A stretch of 64,000 nt of DNA from assembly GCF_038095555.1 (NCBI RefSeq), contig NZ_CP124591.1, positions 124,001 to 188,000 of the forward strand, given 5' to 3'. The DNA comes from Macrococcoides psychrotolerans (GTDB taxonomy: Bacteria > Bacillota > Bacilli > Staphylococcales > Staphylococcaceae). The notes under the pieces are model-generated. The model was not told the origin of the DNA. It saw only the letters and a program-made list of their open reading frames with translations, and searched no databases. Made by a program: the position numbers and the translations under genes. Below, one piece after another: positions 17,859 through 25,757 of the stretch (positions are counted from its first letter, which is position 1; each line of letters starts with the position of its first letter).

Positions 17859-17927
17859 TATATTAGTATAGTAAAAAAAATCATTCATTTGGCATTGTCA
17901 AATTTTGAAATAGCATATACTAATATA
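17859..17927 (-). promoter_or_regulatory. Separated 12-bp inverted repeats upstream of the yhgE-type gene
   Basis: TATATTAGTATA (17859-17870) recurs as its exact reverse complement at 17916-17927. A TTGACA-like -35 (minus strand, about 17901-17896) lies between the copies. This could be a pair of regulator half-sites or a looped operator; a hairpin is also possible. No regulator gene is adjacent. Confidence 0.35.
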
Positions 17928-18039
17928 ACAAATGACACTGTAAAATACAATTGATTTGTAATTATGTGACCATTCTTATTATAAATTTAAAAAACATTGA
18001 ATCTACTTAAGGAGGAGGAGTATAATTTTACCCATTAAA

Positions 18040-19026
18040 TTATACTGATATAGTGAAAAGGCTAGAAATGATTGACTTTGCTTCTGCTTTACTATATACA
18101 TCATAAATGATAATACGTCCATCTTTCAACAAATGTACAGTTACATGATCTACTTTAATTATTTTAAATAAAGGTGTTGATTTTACAGTGTTTGGTATTT
18201 CTTTATGGAAGATATTACTAGGCAACTTGATAGAGTATTTACCGTAACACATCTTAGTCATATAGTGAGTATTGCTCGTAGTAGCTGGATAATCATGCGT
18301 TCCACATGTTTTACAGTTGTTATTGCGGAAAAATGTTGCCTCTGTTGATTTAAATTTCATATTAAAACTGTCGAATGTAATGAAGTGATTAGAGAAGCGA
18401 CCCTTTACAACATATTTCATTACTTCTGAAACTTGTAAGCTAGCAGTAAGATGTGCTGTTTGAGGGAGTATTCCCTCTAATGAACAGTTCTGACCTGTAT
18501 CCGGTGGGTCGGGTAGTAGGCAACGTAGACATGCAACTGAATAATCTATGGCATAGACTGTTCCCTTAGACCCGAGACAAGCACCGTAGATCCAAGGTAT
18601 TCTAAGTTGGTGACAAATATCATTGATGACATAACGTGTATTAAAATTATCTGTACCATCAATCACAATCTTTGGTTGAAACTTTTCAAGCAGTTGCTTC
18701 AAGTTATCACCTGTAATCTCTTCGGGGATAGCGGTGACTGTTACTTCACTATTAATACGGGAAAGATGACGTTTTACAGCATCCACCTTTAATTCATATT
18801 GGTGAACATCTGTTTCATCATATAAACTTTGTCTATGAAGATTAGACAAACTTACAATATCCATATCACATATAATGATTTCTGCGGCTCCGCTTCGTGC
18901 AAGCATTTCACTGACTGTACTTCCGAGCGCACCTGCACCAATGATAAGAAATTTAGATTTTGAAAGATTGTCCTGACCTTGTTCACCAAACTGTGATGCT
19001 TTTATTTGTCTGTCATAGCGACTCAT
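18040..19026 (-). CDS. thiF: ThiS adenylyltransferase, ThiF (HesA/MoeB/ThiF family)
   Basis: ThiF adenylates the C-terminal glycine of ThiS so that it can accept sulfur for thiazole synthesis. The protein has the Rossmann ATP-binding motif GAGALGS near residues 31-37, the R/D-containing SNLHRQSL segment, DGTDNFNTR, and two zinc-binding CxxC pairs (CLRC and CKTC). A C-terminal extension of about 70 residues resembles that of the MoeB paralogue at 43978. It overlaps thiG by 4 bases and is the last gene of the thiazole operon, which separates it functionally from MoeB. Confidence 0.9.
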   Translation of the reverse strand: MSRYDRQIKASQFGEQGQDNLSKSKFLIIGAGALGSTVSEMLARSGAAEIIICDMDIVSLSNLHRQSLYDETDVHQYELKVDAVKRHLSRINSEVTVTAIPEEITGDNLKQLLEKFQPKIVIDGTDNFNTRYVINDICHQLRIPWIYGACLGSKGTVYAIDYSVACLRCLLPDPPDTGQNCSLEGILPQTAHLTASLQVSEVMKYVVKGRFSNHFITFDSFNMKFKSTEATFFRNNNCKTCGTHDYPATTSNTHYMTKMCYGKYSIKLPSNIFHKEIPNTVKSTPLFKIIKVDHVTVHLLKDGRIIIYDVYSKAEAKSIISSLFTISV

Positions 19027-19790
19027 AGAAATTCCAGGCCTTCCGTAGGGCTCGATGCTTGTGCTGTATATTTCTTAGGGATTCTCCCGGCAGCAGCGCC
19101 AAGGAAACCGGCATGAACTGCGAGTTTCATCGCTTCAGCCATCTTCACAGGGTCTTTCGCGTGACTCACTGCTGTATTTAATAGCACGGCATCTGCACCA
19201 AGCTCCATCGCATATGCAGCATCGCTTGGTGAACCGATACCTGCGTCTACAATAACAGGTACACTGATGGCATCAATAATATAGCTTAAGTTCAAGGCAT
19301 CATTAACACCTAGACCTGTCCCGATAGGTGAGCCGAGTGGCATTATTGCATGTGCACCAAGCGTTTCAAGTTTCTTCGCAAGTACAACATCACATTGAAT
19401 GTAAGGACAGACAATAAATCCTCTCTCTAGCAGAATTTCACACGCTTTATACGTCTCAATCGCATCGGGTAATAATGTTTTACCGTCCCCAATAATTTCA
19501 ACTTTGATCATATCGCACATCCCTGCAGCTCGGGCGATCTCAGCAATTTTTACAGCCTCTTCTGCAGTCTTAGCGCCGGCTGTATTAGGGAATGTAATAT
19601 ATTTATCTAAATCAACAGATTCTAATGGATTCGGTAAGTCTTTATCATAGAGGTTCATGCGTCGCACAGCGAACGTTAATGCATTCGTTTCGCTTGCATC
19701 TACCGCTTCACGCTGTATATCACCATTTTCAAATTTTCCTGTACCAAGGATGAGTCTCGATTCAAGTTCTATTGGTCCAATCTTTAGCAT
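19023..19790 (-). CDS. thiG: Thiazole synthase ThiG
   Basis: ThiG condenses 1-deoxy-D-xylulose 5-phosphate, dehydroglycine and sulfur from ThiS thiocarboxylate into the thiazole phosphate. The 255-residue TIM-barrel protein shows SRLILGTGKF, the Schiff-base lysine in MIKVEIIGD, and the phosphate-binding segments IVDAGIGSPSDAAYAMELG and AVLLNTAVSHAKDP. It starts at an ATG one base after thiS, where the AGGAGG ribosome site is also the coding sequence for the terminal glycines of ThiS. Confidence 0.97.
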   Translation of the reverse strand: MLKIGPIELESRLILGTGKFENGDIQREAVDASETNALTFAVRRMNLYDKDLPNPLESVDLDKYITFPNTAGAKTAEEAVKIAEIARAAGMCDMIKVEIIGDGKTLLPDAIETYKACEILLERGFIVCPYIQCDVVLAKKLETLGAHAIMPLGSPIGTGLGVNDALNLSYIIDAISVPVIVDAGIGSPSDAAYAMELGADAVLLNTAVSHAKDPVKMAEAMKLAVHAGFLGAAAGRIPKKYTAQASSPTEGLEFL

Positions 19791-19791
19791 A

Positions 19792-19989
19792 TTAACCGCC
19801 TCCTACAAATTCTAATAATTCTAATCGTTGTTCTGGTCTAATTTCAGTCTCATCCCACTTGTCTTTTTGTACGGGCATATCATCGATTACGATAACCGCA
19901 CGCTTTAAATCGATATTCAAAGTTTCTAAAAATGGAACAAGCATCGTTTCTTGTGTTTCGTACAATTCATCATTTAAGTATAGTTTCAT
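19792..19989 (-). CDS. thiS: Sulfur carrier protein ThiS
   Basis: ThiS is the 65-residue ubiquitin-like sulfur carrier of thiazole synthesis. It ends in VGGG; the C-terminal glycine is the one adenylated by ThiF and converted to thiocarboxylate. The ATG lies 20 bases inside the end of thiO with GGAGG upstream. The size and the terminal GG are diagnostic. Confidence 0.95.
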   Translation of the reverse strand: MKLYLNDELYETQETMLVPFLETLNIDLKRAVIVIDDMPVQKDKWDETEIRPEQRLELLEFVGGG

Positions 19990-21076
19990 GTATATCCTCC
20001 AGTTTAAAATGATCTTTATATTTCATTGCAAGCGGATGCTGTTTATCGAACATAAGTTTATGCATCAGTGCTCCGGTAATCTTCGATAAGAGGATGCCAT
20101 TACGATAATGACCGGTTGCGACAAATAGATTATCACGGACCTCATCGATTACTGGTCGCTGCAGTGGGTTATCGGGACGAAAGCCGCATCTGCTATCGAC
20201 AATTTCACCATTCATGAGTTCTGGTAATAGGTCCAGCGTCATTTCTTTTAGCCAGTCGATACCTTCTTCACTTACTGTATTGTCACCATTCATCGATGTC
20301 GTTGCACCTATCACATATAAATCATCTGACTTCGGTACGATATAATGCCCATTTGTCTGGAACAATGTCTCTTTCATATCTAATGTATGGTGATGTATCG
20401 TCATCACTTCACCTTTTACACCGTGCATTTCAAGATGGATACCAAGAGATTTAAGGATGTCACCTGAATACATACCTGCTGCAACGACGATTTGCTGTGC
20501 TTCATATGTTTGCGAGCTGGTACGCACATTAAATCCATCATTTGCTTTCACGTCTATTACGCGATCGTGAATAAACGTAACATCTTCATTTAATGTCATG
20601 AGTGCCTGATGGTATTTAACAGCATTGACTTGTCCATCTGTCGGAATCCACATCGCAAGGTCATGATTGCGGATATAACCATGTGCAAACTCATCCAAAC
20701 GATTTTTAACTAACTCTGTTGTCTTAAACTGTGCATTAAGAAAATCATACTGTTGAAGTAAAGATTCATGCTCGCCATGTGAAGCAATCTTTAATAAACC
20801 ATGCTGCTGATAATCGATTACATAACCTAAATGTGCCAATTCATCAGCAAAATCTTTCATCATATGTTGCCCTTCCATAGAAAACTGGAAGAGAGGGGAA
20901 TCAGAATAAAATTCATTTTGTGCACCAAGCATACCGCCAGCAGCATGCGTCGCTCTGCATCTACTAAAATCATCAATAATGGCAATCGAAATACCTTCTT
21001 GTTTTAAGTGATAGCATATACTCTGGCCAATAATGCCGCCACCGATAATTAAGACATCGAATTTCGTAACAACCAC
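19970..21076 (-). CDS. thiO: Glycine oxidase ThiO
   Basis: ThiO is an FAD enzyme that oxidises glycine to the imine used by ThiG. The N-terminus has the dinucleotide-binding motif IIGGGIIGQS, and later segments include HAAGGMLGAQNEF, VVAAGMYSGD and the C-terminal FRPDNPLQRPVI and GHYRNGILLS. The only standard in-frame start is the GTG at 21076, which overlaps its own would-be ribosome site. AAAGGAG at 21082-21076 is ideally placed (8 bases) for an ACG at 21067, giving a product beginning with KFDVLIIGGG. That points to a changed or non-standard start. It overlaps the upstream tenI gene. Confidence 0.9.
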   Translation of the reverse strand: MVVTKFDVLIIGGGIIGQSICYHLKQEGISIAIIDDFSRCRATHAAGGMLGAQNEFYSDSPLFQFSMEGQHMMKDFADELAHLGYVIDYQQHGLLKIASHGEHESLLQQYDFLNAQFKTTELVKNRLDEFAHGYIRNHDLAMWIPTDGQVNAVKYHQALMTLNEDVTFIHDRVIDVKANDGFNVRTSSQTYEAQQIVVAAGMYSGDILKSLGIHLEMHGVKGEVMTIHHHTLDMKETLFQTNGHYIVPKSDDLYVIGATTSMNGDNTVSEEGIDWLKEMTLDLLPELMNGEIVDSRCGFRPDNPLQRPVIDEVRDNLFVATGHYRNGILLSKITGALMHKLMFDKQHPLAMKYKDHFKLEDIHETILK

Positions 21077-21630
21077 TCCTTTCGAACGTGCTCAAGATGT
21101 GCCTTATGCTGAAACAAACGAATACCACTGAATCCACTAAATCGAGTATCAAGCTGATGTATCGTATGTTCATCGATACCACCGATTGCAACAATCGGGA
21201 TATCATATGAAAGTACTGTGCCAATTACAGACGCACTTTGAGGTGTGAGACCTGGCTTTGAAGGCGTAGGGAAGACGTGACCGAATATACAGTAATCAAG
21301 CACGCCATCAATCAGGCGCACGCTGTCCTCACTGTGCACACTCATACCGACACGAAATTCAGGATGTTGTTGCTTGAATGCTATCGCATCACCAGCACGC
21401 TCCTTAAAATGGATGCGTGTCAGACCATGCTTTATCATCAAATGAGGTGTATTATGCACAATAATCTTAGAAGGATCTATGTGCCGTTTCAACTGCATAA
21501 TAAATACATCCAGCGCATCATCACACGCATCTAGACGTAGAATCACACCATCAATCAAAGCTTCTACATCCACAATCGACTGTATAACAGCATCACTCGG
21601 TTCCACGAATGGTGTAATCATATAAAACAT
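21049..21630 (-). CDS. tenI: Thiazole tautomerase TenI (ThiE-like fold)
   Basis: The 193-residue protein has a TMP-synthase-like barrel, but it heads a thiazole operon, which fits TenI, the enzyme that aromatises the ThiG product. Visible features are GHVFPTPSKPG near residue 120 and the phosphate-binding IVAIGGID; the general TMP-synthase diphosphate motif is reduced. I start it at the ATG at 21630, with GGAGG at 21641-21637; the frame is open to 21660, but that part would lie inside the terminator. It is the first gene under the TPP riboswitch. Confidence 0.82.
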   Translation of the reverse strand: MFYMITPFVEPSDAVIQSIVDVEALIDGVILRLDACDDALDVFIMQLKRHIDPSKIIVHNTPHLMIKHGLTRIHFKERAGDAIAFKQQHPEFRVGMSVHSEDSVRLIDGVLDYCIFGHVFPTPSKPGLTPQSASVIGTVLSYDIPIVAIGGIDEHTIHQLDTRFSGFSGIRLFQHKAHLEHVRKEWLLRNSMS

Positions 21631-21641
21631 AAGCAACCTCC

Positions 21642-21677
21642 AAAAAAAGACCACCCGCAAACAAACTACGGGTGGTC
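21642..21677 (-). terminator. Riboswitch-controlled terminator before tenI
   Basis: On the minus strand GACCACCCG (21677-21669) pairs with CGGGTGGTC (21657-21649), followed by seven T. The T-tract ends directly at the GGAGG of tenI, so the hairpin acts as the expression platform of the TPP riboswitch. Confidence 0.88.
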
Positions 21678-21722
21678 AAAATATATAAAAAATATATAAA
21701 TATTTATAATTATATAAATGAT

Positions 21723-21804
21723 AACTGCTTCCCTACGTTGGAATTATCCAAATCAGGTTATGAGAGTCAGACAAAGTCTTCTCAGCTCTAAGAGCACCCC
21801 TAGC
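21723..21804 (-). promoter_or_regulatory. TPP riboswitch (THI element)
   Basis: Read on the minus strand, the conserved blocks are in order: GGGGTGC, CTGAGA (plus-strand 21785-21780), ACCTGATTTGGATAAT and the closing CGTAGGGAAG. This matches the thi-box aptamer that binds thiamine pyrophosphate. With the downstream terminator it should switch off the thiazole operon when TPP is plentiful. Confidence 0.95.
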
Positions 21805-21900
21805 CATATTCGATTATGTAATTAAGAATAGCACTCAATGGCTGATAATTCAAACTTCTAAATTTAAATGATAAAATAGAAAAAGAAAGGGGATGTAAAA

Positions 21901-22359
21901 ATGAATGAAATAAATGAAAAACAATTAGCAGCATTGCTAGATGAACACGCTGAACTGCGTGAAAATATGAGTAACGGTGAACGAGATGATATAGATGAAG
22001 CACAATTAAAACAAGTAACGATGGGTAGATTACAAGAAGAACGCATGACATCTGAAGAAATATTAAGAGAAATCGATGAACAGGAATCACTAGATATAGA
22101 GAACGAAATCGCACATAAAGAAGTGCATATCTTCAAATATGTAATGTATACGATTGAAATCTATAAAGACGTCGAACTTACACTAGACAGACTTAGAAAT
22201 TTAATGGCACATGAATATGCAGAGATGACAGAAGAAAGTCTGATTCATTATCTTAAAGACTATGAATCAGCAGGATATATCCGACTGAACGAAACAAAAA
22301 CAGGTGTTACAGTATCTAAAACATTTCTCGGGGAATGTGCTTTAGCGTTAGTGAAATAA
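21901..22359 (+). CDS. Unknown protein with acidic N-terminus and winged-helix-like C-terminus
   Basis: I do not recognise this 152-residue protein. Residues 1-75 are highly charged and probably form a coiled coil. From about residue 78 the pattern of three helices followed by GYIRLNETKTGVTVSK looks like a winged helix with a beta-hairpin wing, so a DNA-binding or replication-related role is possible. It starts at an ATG with AAAGGGGA upstream, faces away from the thi operon and is not obviously in an operon. Confidence 0.65.
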   Translation: MNEINEKQLAALLDEHAELRENMSNGERDDIDEAQLKQVTMGRLQEERMTSEEILREIDEQESLDIENEIAHKEVHIFKYVMYTIEIYKDVELTLDRLRNLMAHEYAEMTEESLIHYLKDYESAGYIRLNETKTGVTVSKTFLGECALALVK

Positions 22360-22538
22360 AGAAGCGGCTTGATTAGTGGCTTTTATTTGCTTACAAAAAT
22401 ATAAATATTAATAATTTATAATATCAAATACTTAGAAGAAAGATTAAGACATGCCTGTCATTCCAACAACTCAATATGTATAGATTAACCATAAAATAAA
22501 CTTTTATAAATAATTATAAAGATATAAGGAAGGATAGC

Positions 22539-23024
22539 ATGAATTCTAAAATAAGAAGTATGACTGAAGATGATATTCCAAAGATACAACACATTGCAAA
22601 ACTCAGCTGGCATGATACATATGAAGGAATAATACCGCTTCATATACAAGATAATTTTTTAGAGATGGCCTACAGTTCATCTATGTTAGAAAAAAGGTTA
22701 GCGTTGACGAAAATGTATGTAGCAGAATTCGAAGATCAAGTTGTAGGCTTTGCAAATTTCAGCAAACCAGATGAGAATGGTATAGCTGAACTGGCTGCTA
22801 TTTACTTACTCCCGGACTACCAAAATTTAAGGATAGGTAGCACGCTTATAAAGCATGGAATTTCACAGATGGAAGGAATAAAGTTTATAGACGTTGTAGT
22901 AGAGAAAGAAAATAAGGTTGGCTATAATTTTTATAAAAAATTTGGTTTTTTAGTACAGGACGAATTTGAAGATGATTTTGACAGTCACATATTGAAGTCG
23001 GTAAAAATGAGGTTAACATTATGA
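22539..23024 (+). CDS. GNAT family N-acetyltransferase
   Basis: The 161-residue protein shows the GNAT fold: an N-terminal IRSMTEDDIPKI strand and helix, a central VVGFANF strand, and the acetyl-CoA pyrophosphate loop in LPDYQNLRIGSTLIKHG (an R/Q-x-x-G-x-G/A variant) near residues 92-108. NFYKKFGF is the usual late motif. The substrate is unknown. An AAGGA lies upstream of the ATG, and the stop overlaps the next gene by 4 bases. Confidence 0.85.
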   Translation: MNSKIRSMTEDDIPKIQHIAKLSWHDTYEGIIPLHIQDNFLEMAYSSSMLEKRLALTKMYVAEFEDQVVGFANFSKPDENGIAELAAIYLLPDYQNLRIGSTLIKHGISQMEGIKFIDVVVEKENKVGYNFYKKFGFLVQDEFEDDFDSHILKSVKMRLTL

Positions 23025-23431
23025 ATACATTCCATATAGCTCTTAAACGTTTACCTGAAGAAGTGCAGGAGATGATTATGGACAAAAAGTTAAATGATGT
23101 ACTTATGTATTTTATGGAACATGAAGTACAAGATTATTATTTGATGAAATACTTATCAAATATTGCACATCTTAAAGATGAAGTAGAATATCATGAAATG
23201 GTCGCAAGTATTTACCATTTTCATTTCAACTATGAAGTTGATGCATATGATGCAGCTTATTATCATTACTGGCGTTCGTTAGAGCTTACATCTTTTAACG
23301 ATATAGAATTATTAGAAGAGTTTCTTCAAATTCTGGATGAACCTGATTTTGATATTATAGAAGAGGAAAATATTGAATATGTAAAAAATCAGATAAGACT
23401 ATTAGAAAAGGAGTCTATTATCAGAATTTGA
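23021..23431 (+). CDS. Unknown acidic helical protein, coupled to the GNAT gene
   Basis: The 136 residues are acidic and rich in Tyr, His and Glu and appear all-helical, without a membrane segment or known motif. The start codon overlaps the stop of the upstream acetyltransferase (ATGA), so the two are translationally coupled and may work together. A terminator follows. A repeat-like or scaffold fold is possible, but I assign no function. Confidence 0.6.
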   Translation: MNTFHIALKRLPEEVQEMIMDKKLNDVLMYFMEHEVQDYYLMKYLSNIAHLKDEVEYHEMVASIYHFHFNYEVDAYDAAYYHYWRSLELTSFNDIELLEEFLQILDEPDFDIIEEENIEYVKNQIRLLEKESIIRI

Positions 23432-23437
23432 TGATAC

Positions 23438-23474
23438 GATAAAACCCCCAACATATAAATGTTGGGGTTTTATC
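23438..23474. terminator. Bidirectional terminator between the coupled pair and terC
   Basis: The arms GATAAAACCCC-AACAT and its complement (ending at 23474) pair around ATAA with one bulged C. A and T tracts on the two sides let it act in both directions. Confidence 0.8.
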
Positions 23475-23535
23475 ATAGTCTTTATAGAGTACGATTCTCT
23501 CATATCATTTGTTGCCTATAGAATATCATATTTCA

Positions 23536-24324
23536 TTATGAATGACTTCTCTTGTTCTGTCTTGCGCTCGTAATAAAGCCGATTGCTAATATTGAAAGTA
23601 GTACACCCCAGAAGATTAACTGCCATGGTAATGAATGTGGGAAATCATGTGGTAATACGTGTATCGAATCATGTGCGAGCACCAGTACAACAAGTTTCAC
23701 ACCGATCCATCCTACAATAGCGAATGCTGCTGCTTCAAGTCCTGGATATTTCTCAAGCAACTTGATGAAGTATGTTGCAGCGAATCGCATTAAGATAACA
23801 CCTAACATTCCTCCCGTAAACATTACTGCAAATTGTCCTGCATTAAGTCCCATAAAATCCGGACCAACGTGAGGTAGTGTAACAGCAATTGCGATTGCTG
23901 CAAGCATTGAGTCGATCGCAAAAGCTATGTCTGCGAACTCAACTTTCAGTACAGTCATCCAGAAACCGCTGCCTTTCGATTCGTTACCTTCTTCTTCAGC
24001 AATATTCGGTACGGATGGATCATCTGCGTGATCTTTCTTTTTAAAGTATGTGTATAAACTCTTCGCGGACATAAATAGCAAGTATGCTGCACCAGCTGCT
24101 TGTATCCACCAGTACTTCGCAAGTACTGTAATAAAGAATAGTGCAATTAATCTAAACACAAATGCACCGACTAAACCATAGAATAAAGCTTTCTTTCTTT
24201 GTTCTTCAGGTAGGTGCTTTACCATTACTGCCATTACGATGGCATTATCTGCTGCTAGCAACCCCTCTAATAATACTAATACGACAATTACCCATGCATA
24301 TGCTAATAAAATACTTGGATCCAT
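23536..24324 (-). CDS. TerC family integral membrane protein, probable Mn2+ exporter
   Basis: The 262-residue protein has about seven membrane segments and TerC hallmarks: LLEGLLAADNAIVMAVM near residues 18-34 and FADIAFAIDSMLAAIA near residues 129-144, both with conserved acidic residues in the membrane. TerC/YkoY/YceF-type proteins export manganese or help to metallate secreted proteins. The upstream yybP-ykoY riboswitch supports a manganese role. A cytoplasmic loop (about residues 88-118) is highly charged. Confidence 0.88.
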   Translation of the reverse strand: MDPSILLAYAWVIVVLVLLEGLLAADNAIVMAVMVKHLPEEQRKKALFYGLVGAFVFRLIALFFITVLAKYWWIQAAGAAYLLFMSAKSLYTYFKKKDHADDPSVPNIAEEEGNESKGSGFWMTVLKVEFADIAFAIDSMLAAIAIAVTLPHVGPDFMGLNAGQFAVMFTGGMLGVILMRFAATYFIKLLEKYPGLEAAAFAIVGWIGVKLVVLVLAHDSIHVLPHDFPHSLPWQLIFWGVLLSILAIGFITSARQNKRSHS

Positions 24325-24350
24325 ATGTTCACTCCTTAAATTTTGAATAT

Positions 24351-24386
24351 AAAAAGACCCATGCCAAAAAGTATTGGCAAAGGTCT
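24351..24386 (-). terminator. Terminator of the Mn2+ riboswitch
   Basis: On the minus strand AGACC (24386-24382) with TTTGCC pairs with GGCA and GGTCT (24359-24355), followed by TTTTT. It lies between the aptamer and terC. Confidence 0.8.
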
Positions 24387-24476
24387 CGCTGAATGTACAT
24401 TCTTATAATGCCGGAAGTGTGTACTTCGTAATGACGACATTATAATCGGGTTACCCCTTAGCTACTCCCCTTCGAC
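24353..24476 (-). promoter_or_regulatory. yybP-ykoY manganese riboswitch
   Basis: On the minus strand the leader has GGGGAGTAGC followed by a second GGGG stretch, CCGGAAG and CAGCGAGACC, the conserved pieces of the yybP-ykoY aptamer, with an overlapping terminator. Manganese binding would prevent termination and turn on the TerC gene. Confidence 0.85.
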
Positions 24477-24555
24477 ATAAGTCTTAGGATATTCGATTGA
24501 TTTGATATAACTATAGCACATATTTTTTTAATTTACCATGTTAATGAAATGGTAA

Positions 24556-25161
24556 TTATTTTTTGCGTTTATACAGATAGATAACGACTGCAGTTATCAG
24601 TATTGCCATTACGATATAAAGTACATTAGAGTACATATCAAAATATTGCAGTACTTTCTCCCAGTTCTGTCCAAGCGCCATACCTAAGTATATGAGAACG
24701 GCATTCCAGATAATTGTTCCGACTGTTGTGTAGAGTATGAAAGGAACGATGGACATCTGACTGAGTCCTGCCGGGATAGAGATTAAGCTTCTGATAAGGG
24801 GAACAAAGCGACATAAGAATACTGCTGTATAACCATATTTATTGAACCATTTGTTTGCTTTATGAATATCTTCGATGTCGAGTCTTAAGATGAAACCATA
24901 TTTATCGATAATCTTTTCTATTCTTCTGAGGCCTAGGATATGACCTAAATAATAGAGGATGACTGCACCTCCAACTGCGCCGAGCGTAGAAGCGATGAGC
25001 ATTCCAGCAAATGATAGTTTTGGGGACTGATCAACCATAAATCCGCCAAACGTTAATATAACTTCTGATGGAATCGGGGGGAACACATTTTCAAGTAGGA
25101 TGAGTAAGAACACACCAAAGTAACCGAACTGTTCCATGACATCCATAATCCATTGCTGCAT
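24556..25161 (-). CDS. DedA family membrane protein
   Basis: DedA proteins are inner membrane transporters; some flip undecaprenyl phosphate or phospholipids. The 201-residue protein has about five hydrophobic segments and family motifs ENVFPPIPSEVIL, GAVGGAVILYYLG, RFVPLIRSLISIPAG and the terminal helix. I start it at the ATG at 25161, which has GGAGG 6 bases upstream; the frame continues to 25230 without a ribosome site. It is divergent from the gene at 25335. Confidence 0.88.
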   Translation of the reverse strand: MQQWIMDVMEQFGYFGVFLLILLENVFPPIPSEVILTFGGFMVDQSPKLSFAGMLIASTLGAVGGAVILYYLGHILGLRRIEKIIDKYGFILRLDIEDIHKANKWFNKYGYTAVFLCRFVPLIRSLISIPAGLSQMSIVPFILYTTVGTIIWNAVLIYLGMALGQNWEKVLQYFDMYSNVLYIVMAILITAVVIYLYKRKK

Positions 25162-25211
25162 AATAGCCTCCATATAATTCTGTATAAAAGTAATATAACC
25201 CAAATGTTTAG

Positions 25212-25238
25212 GTTTATAAAACGAAAACAAATAGGTAT
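25212..25238 (+). promoter_or_regulatory. Candidate SigB-type promoter
   Basis: GTTTAT (25212-25217), a 15-base spacer and AGGTAT (25233-25238) differ by one base from the GTTT-N14/15-GGGTAT pattern of general-stress promoters, about 95 bases upstream of the 109-residue protein gene. Confidence 0.35.
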
Positions 25239-25334
25239 GGCAACGATTTTAAGTGATTTAAAACAAATCGATATCATAAATAGGATAGAAAAGGGTATAT
25301 TTAAAACAAATAAAAATTATTTTAGGAGGATATT

Positions 25335-25664
25335 ATGGCACAATTTAGAAAAATATCAGAAGAAGAGTTATTTCCAACGGAACAATTAGGACCAGAAATC
25401 GAAGGGACGGTATTATTCCCGACACCTAATGGTATGAGTGAATTGCAAGGTGCGTACATTGCAACAAGTGAACGTTTATTTATGAATGTTGATATGGGAG
25501 AGCGTGTTTATGAACGAGTGGTTGGCATGCATGAAATTCACGGAGTTGCAAGTGAAGAGGATACATTGACTATAACGTTCGATATTGGACCGATTAAGAT
25601 GGTGAATTTAAATGCTGAAGAATTGCGAGTTTTTACTGACTTTCTACAAAGTTATATTAAATAA
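25335..25664 (+). CDS. Unknown small protein, possible PH-like fold
   Basis: This 109-residue soluble protein has alternating beta-strand patterns and a C-terminal helix ending in FTDFLQSYIK, reminiscent of bacterial PH-like domains. I assign no family with certainty. The ATG has a TAGGAGG 8 bases upstream, which is strong. A SigB-like promoter element precedes it, so it may be stress-induced. It lies upstream of, but is separated from, the FemAB-type gene. Confidence 0.6.
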   Translation: MAQFRKISEEELFPTEQLGPEIEGTVLFPTPNGMSELQGAYIATSERLFMNVDMGERVYERVVGMHEIHGVASEEDTLTITFDIGPIKMVNLNAEELRVFTDFLQSYIK

Positions 25665-25757
25665 ATGATTTCAAAGCAGAGTATATGGTATCTCTGTCGT
25701 TTTCATGTAGTGAATGTTATATTAATAATAAACAGTTAAATAGAGAGGGAGTACAAG

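Noticed and set aside
18010..18046. GGAGGAGG followed by an inverted repeat AGTATAATTT/AAATTATACT near the thiF stop
   Set aside because: The plus strand has no start codon with a useful frame after the GGAGG, and the hairpin has no T-tract on the thiF strand, so neither a gene nor a clear terminator is supported.
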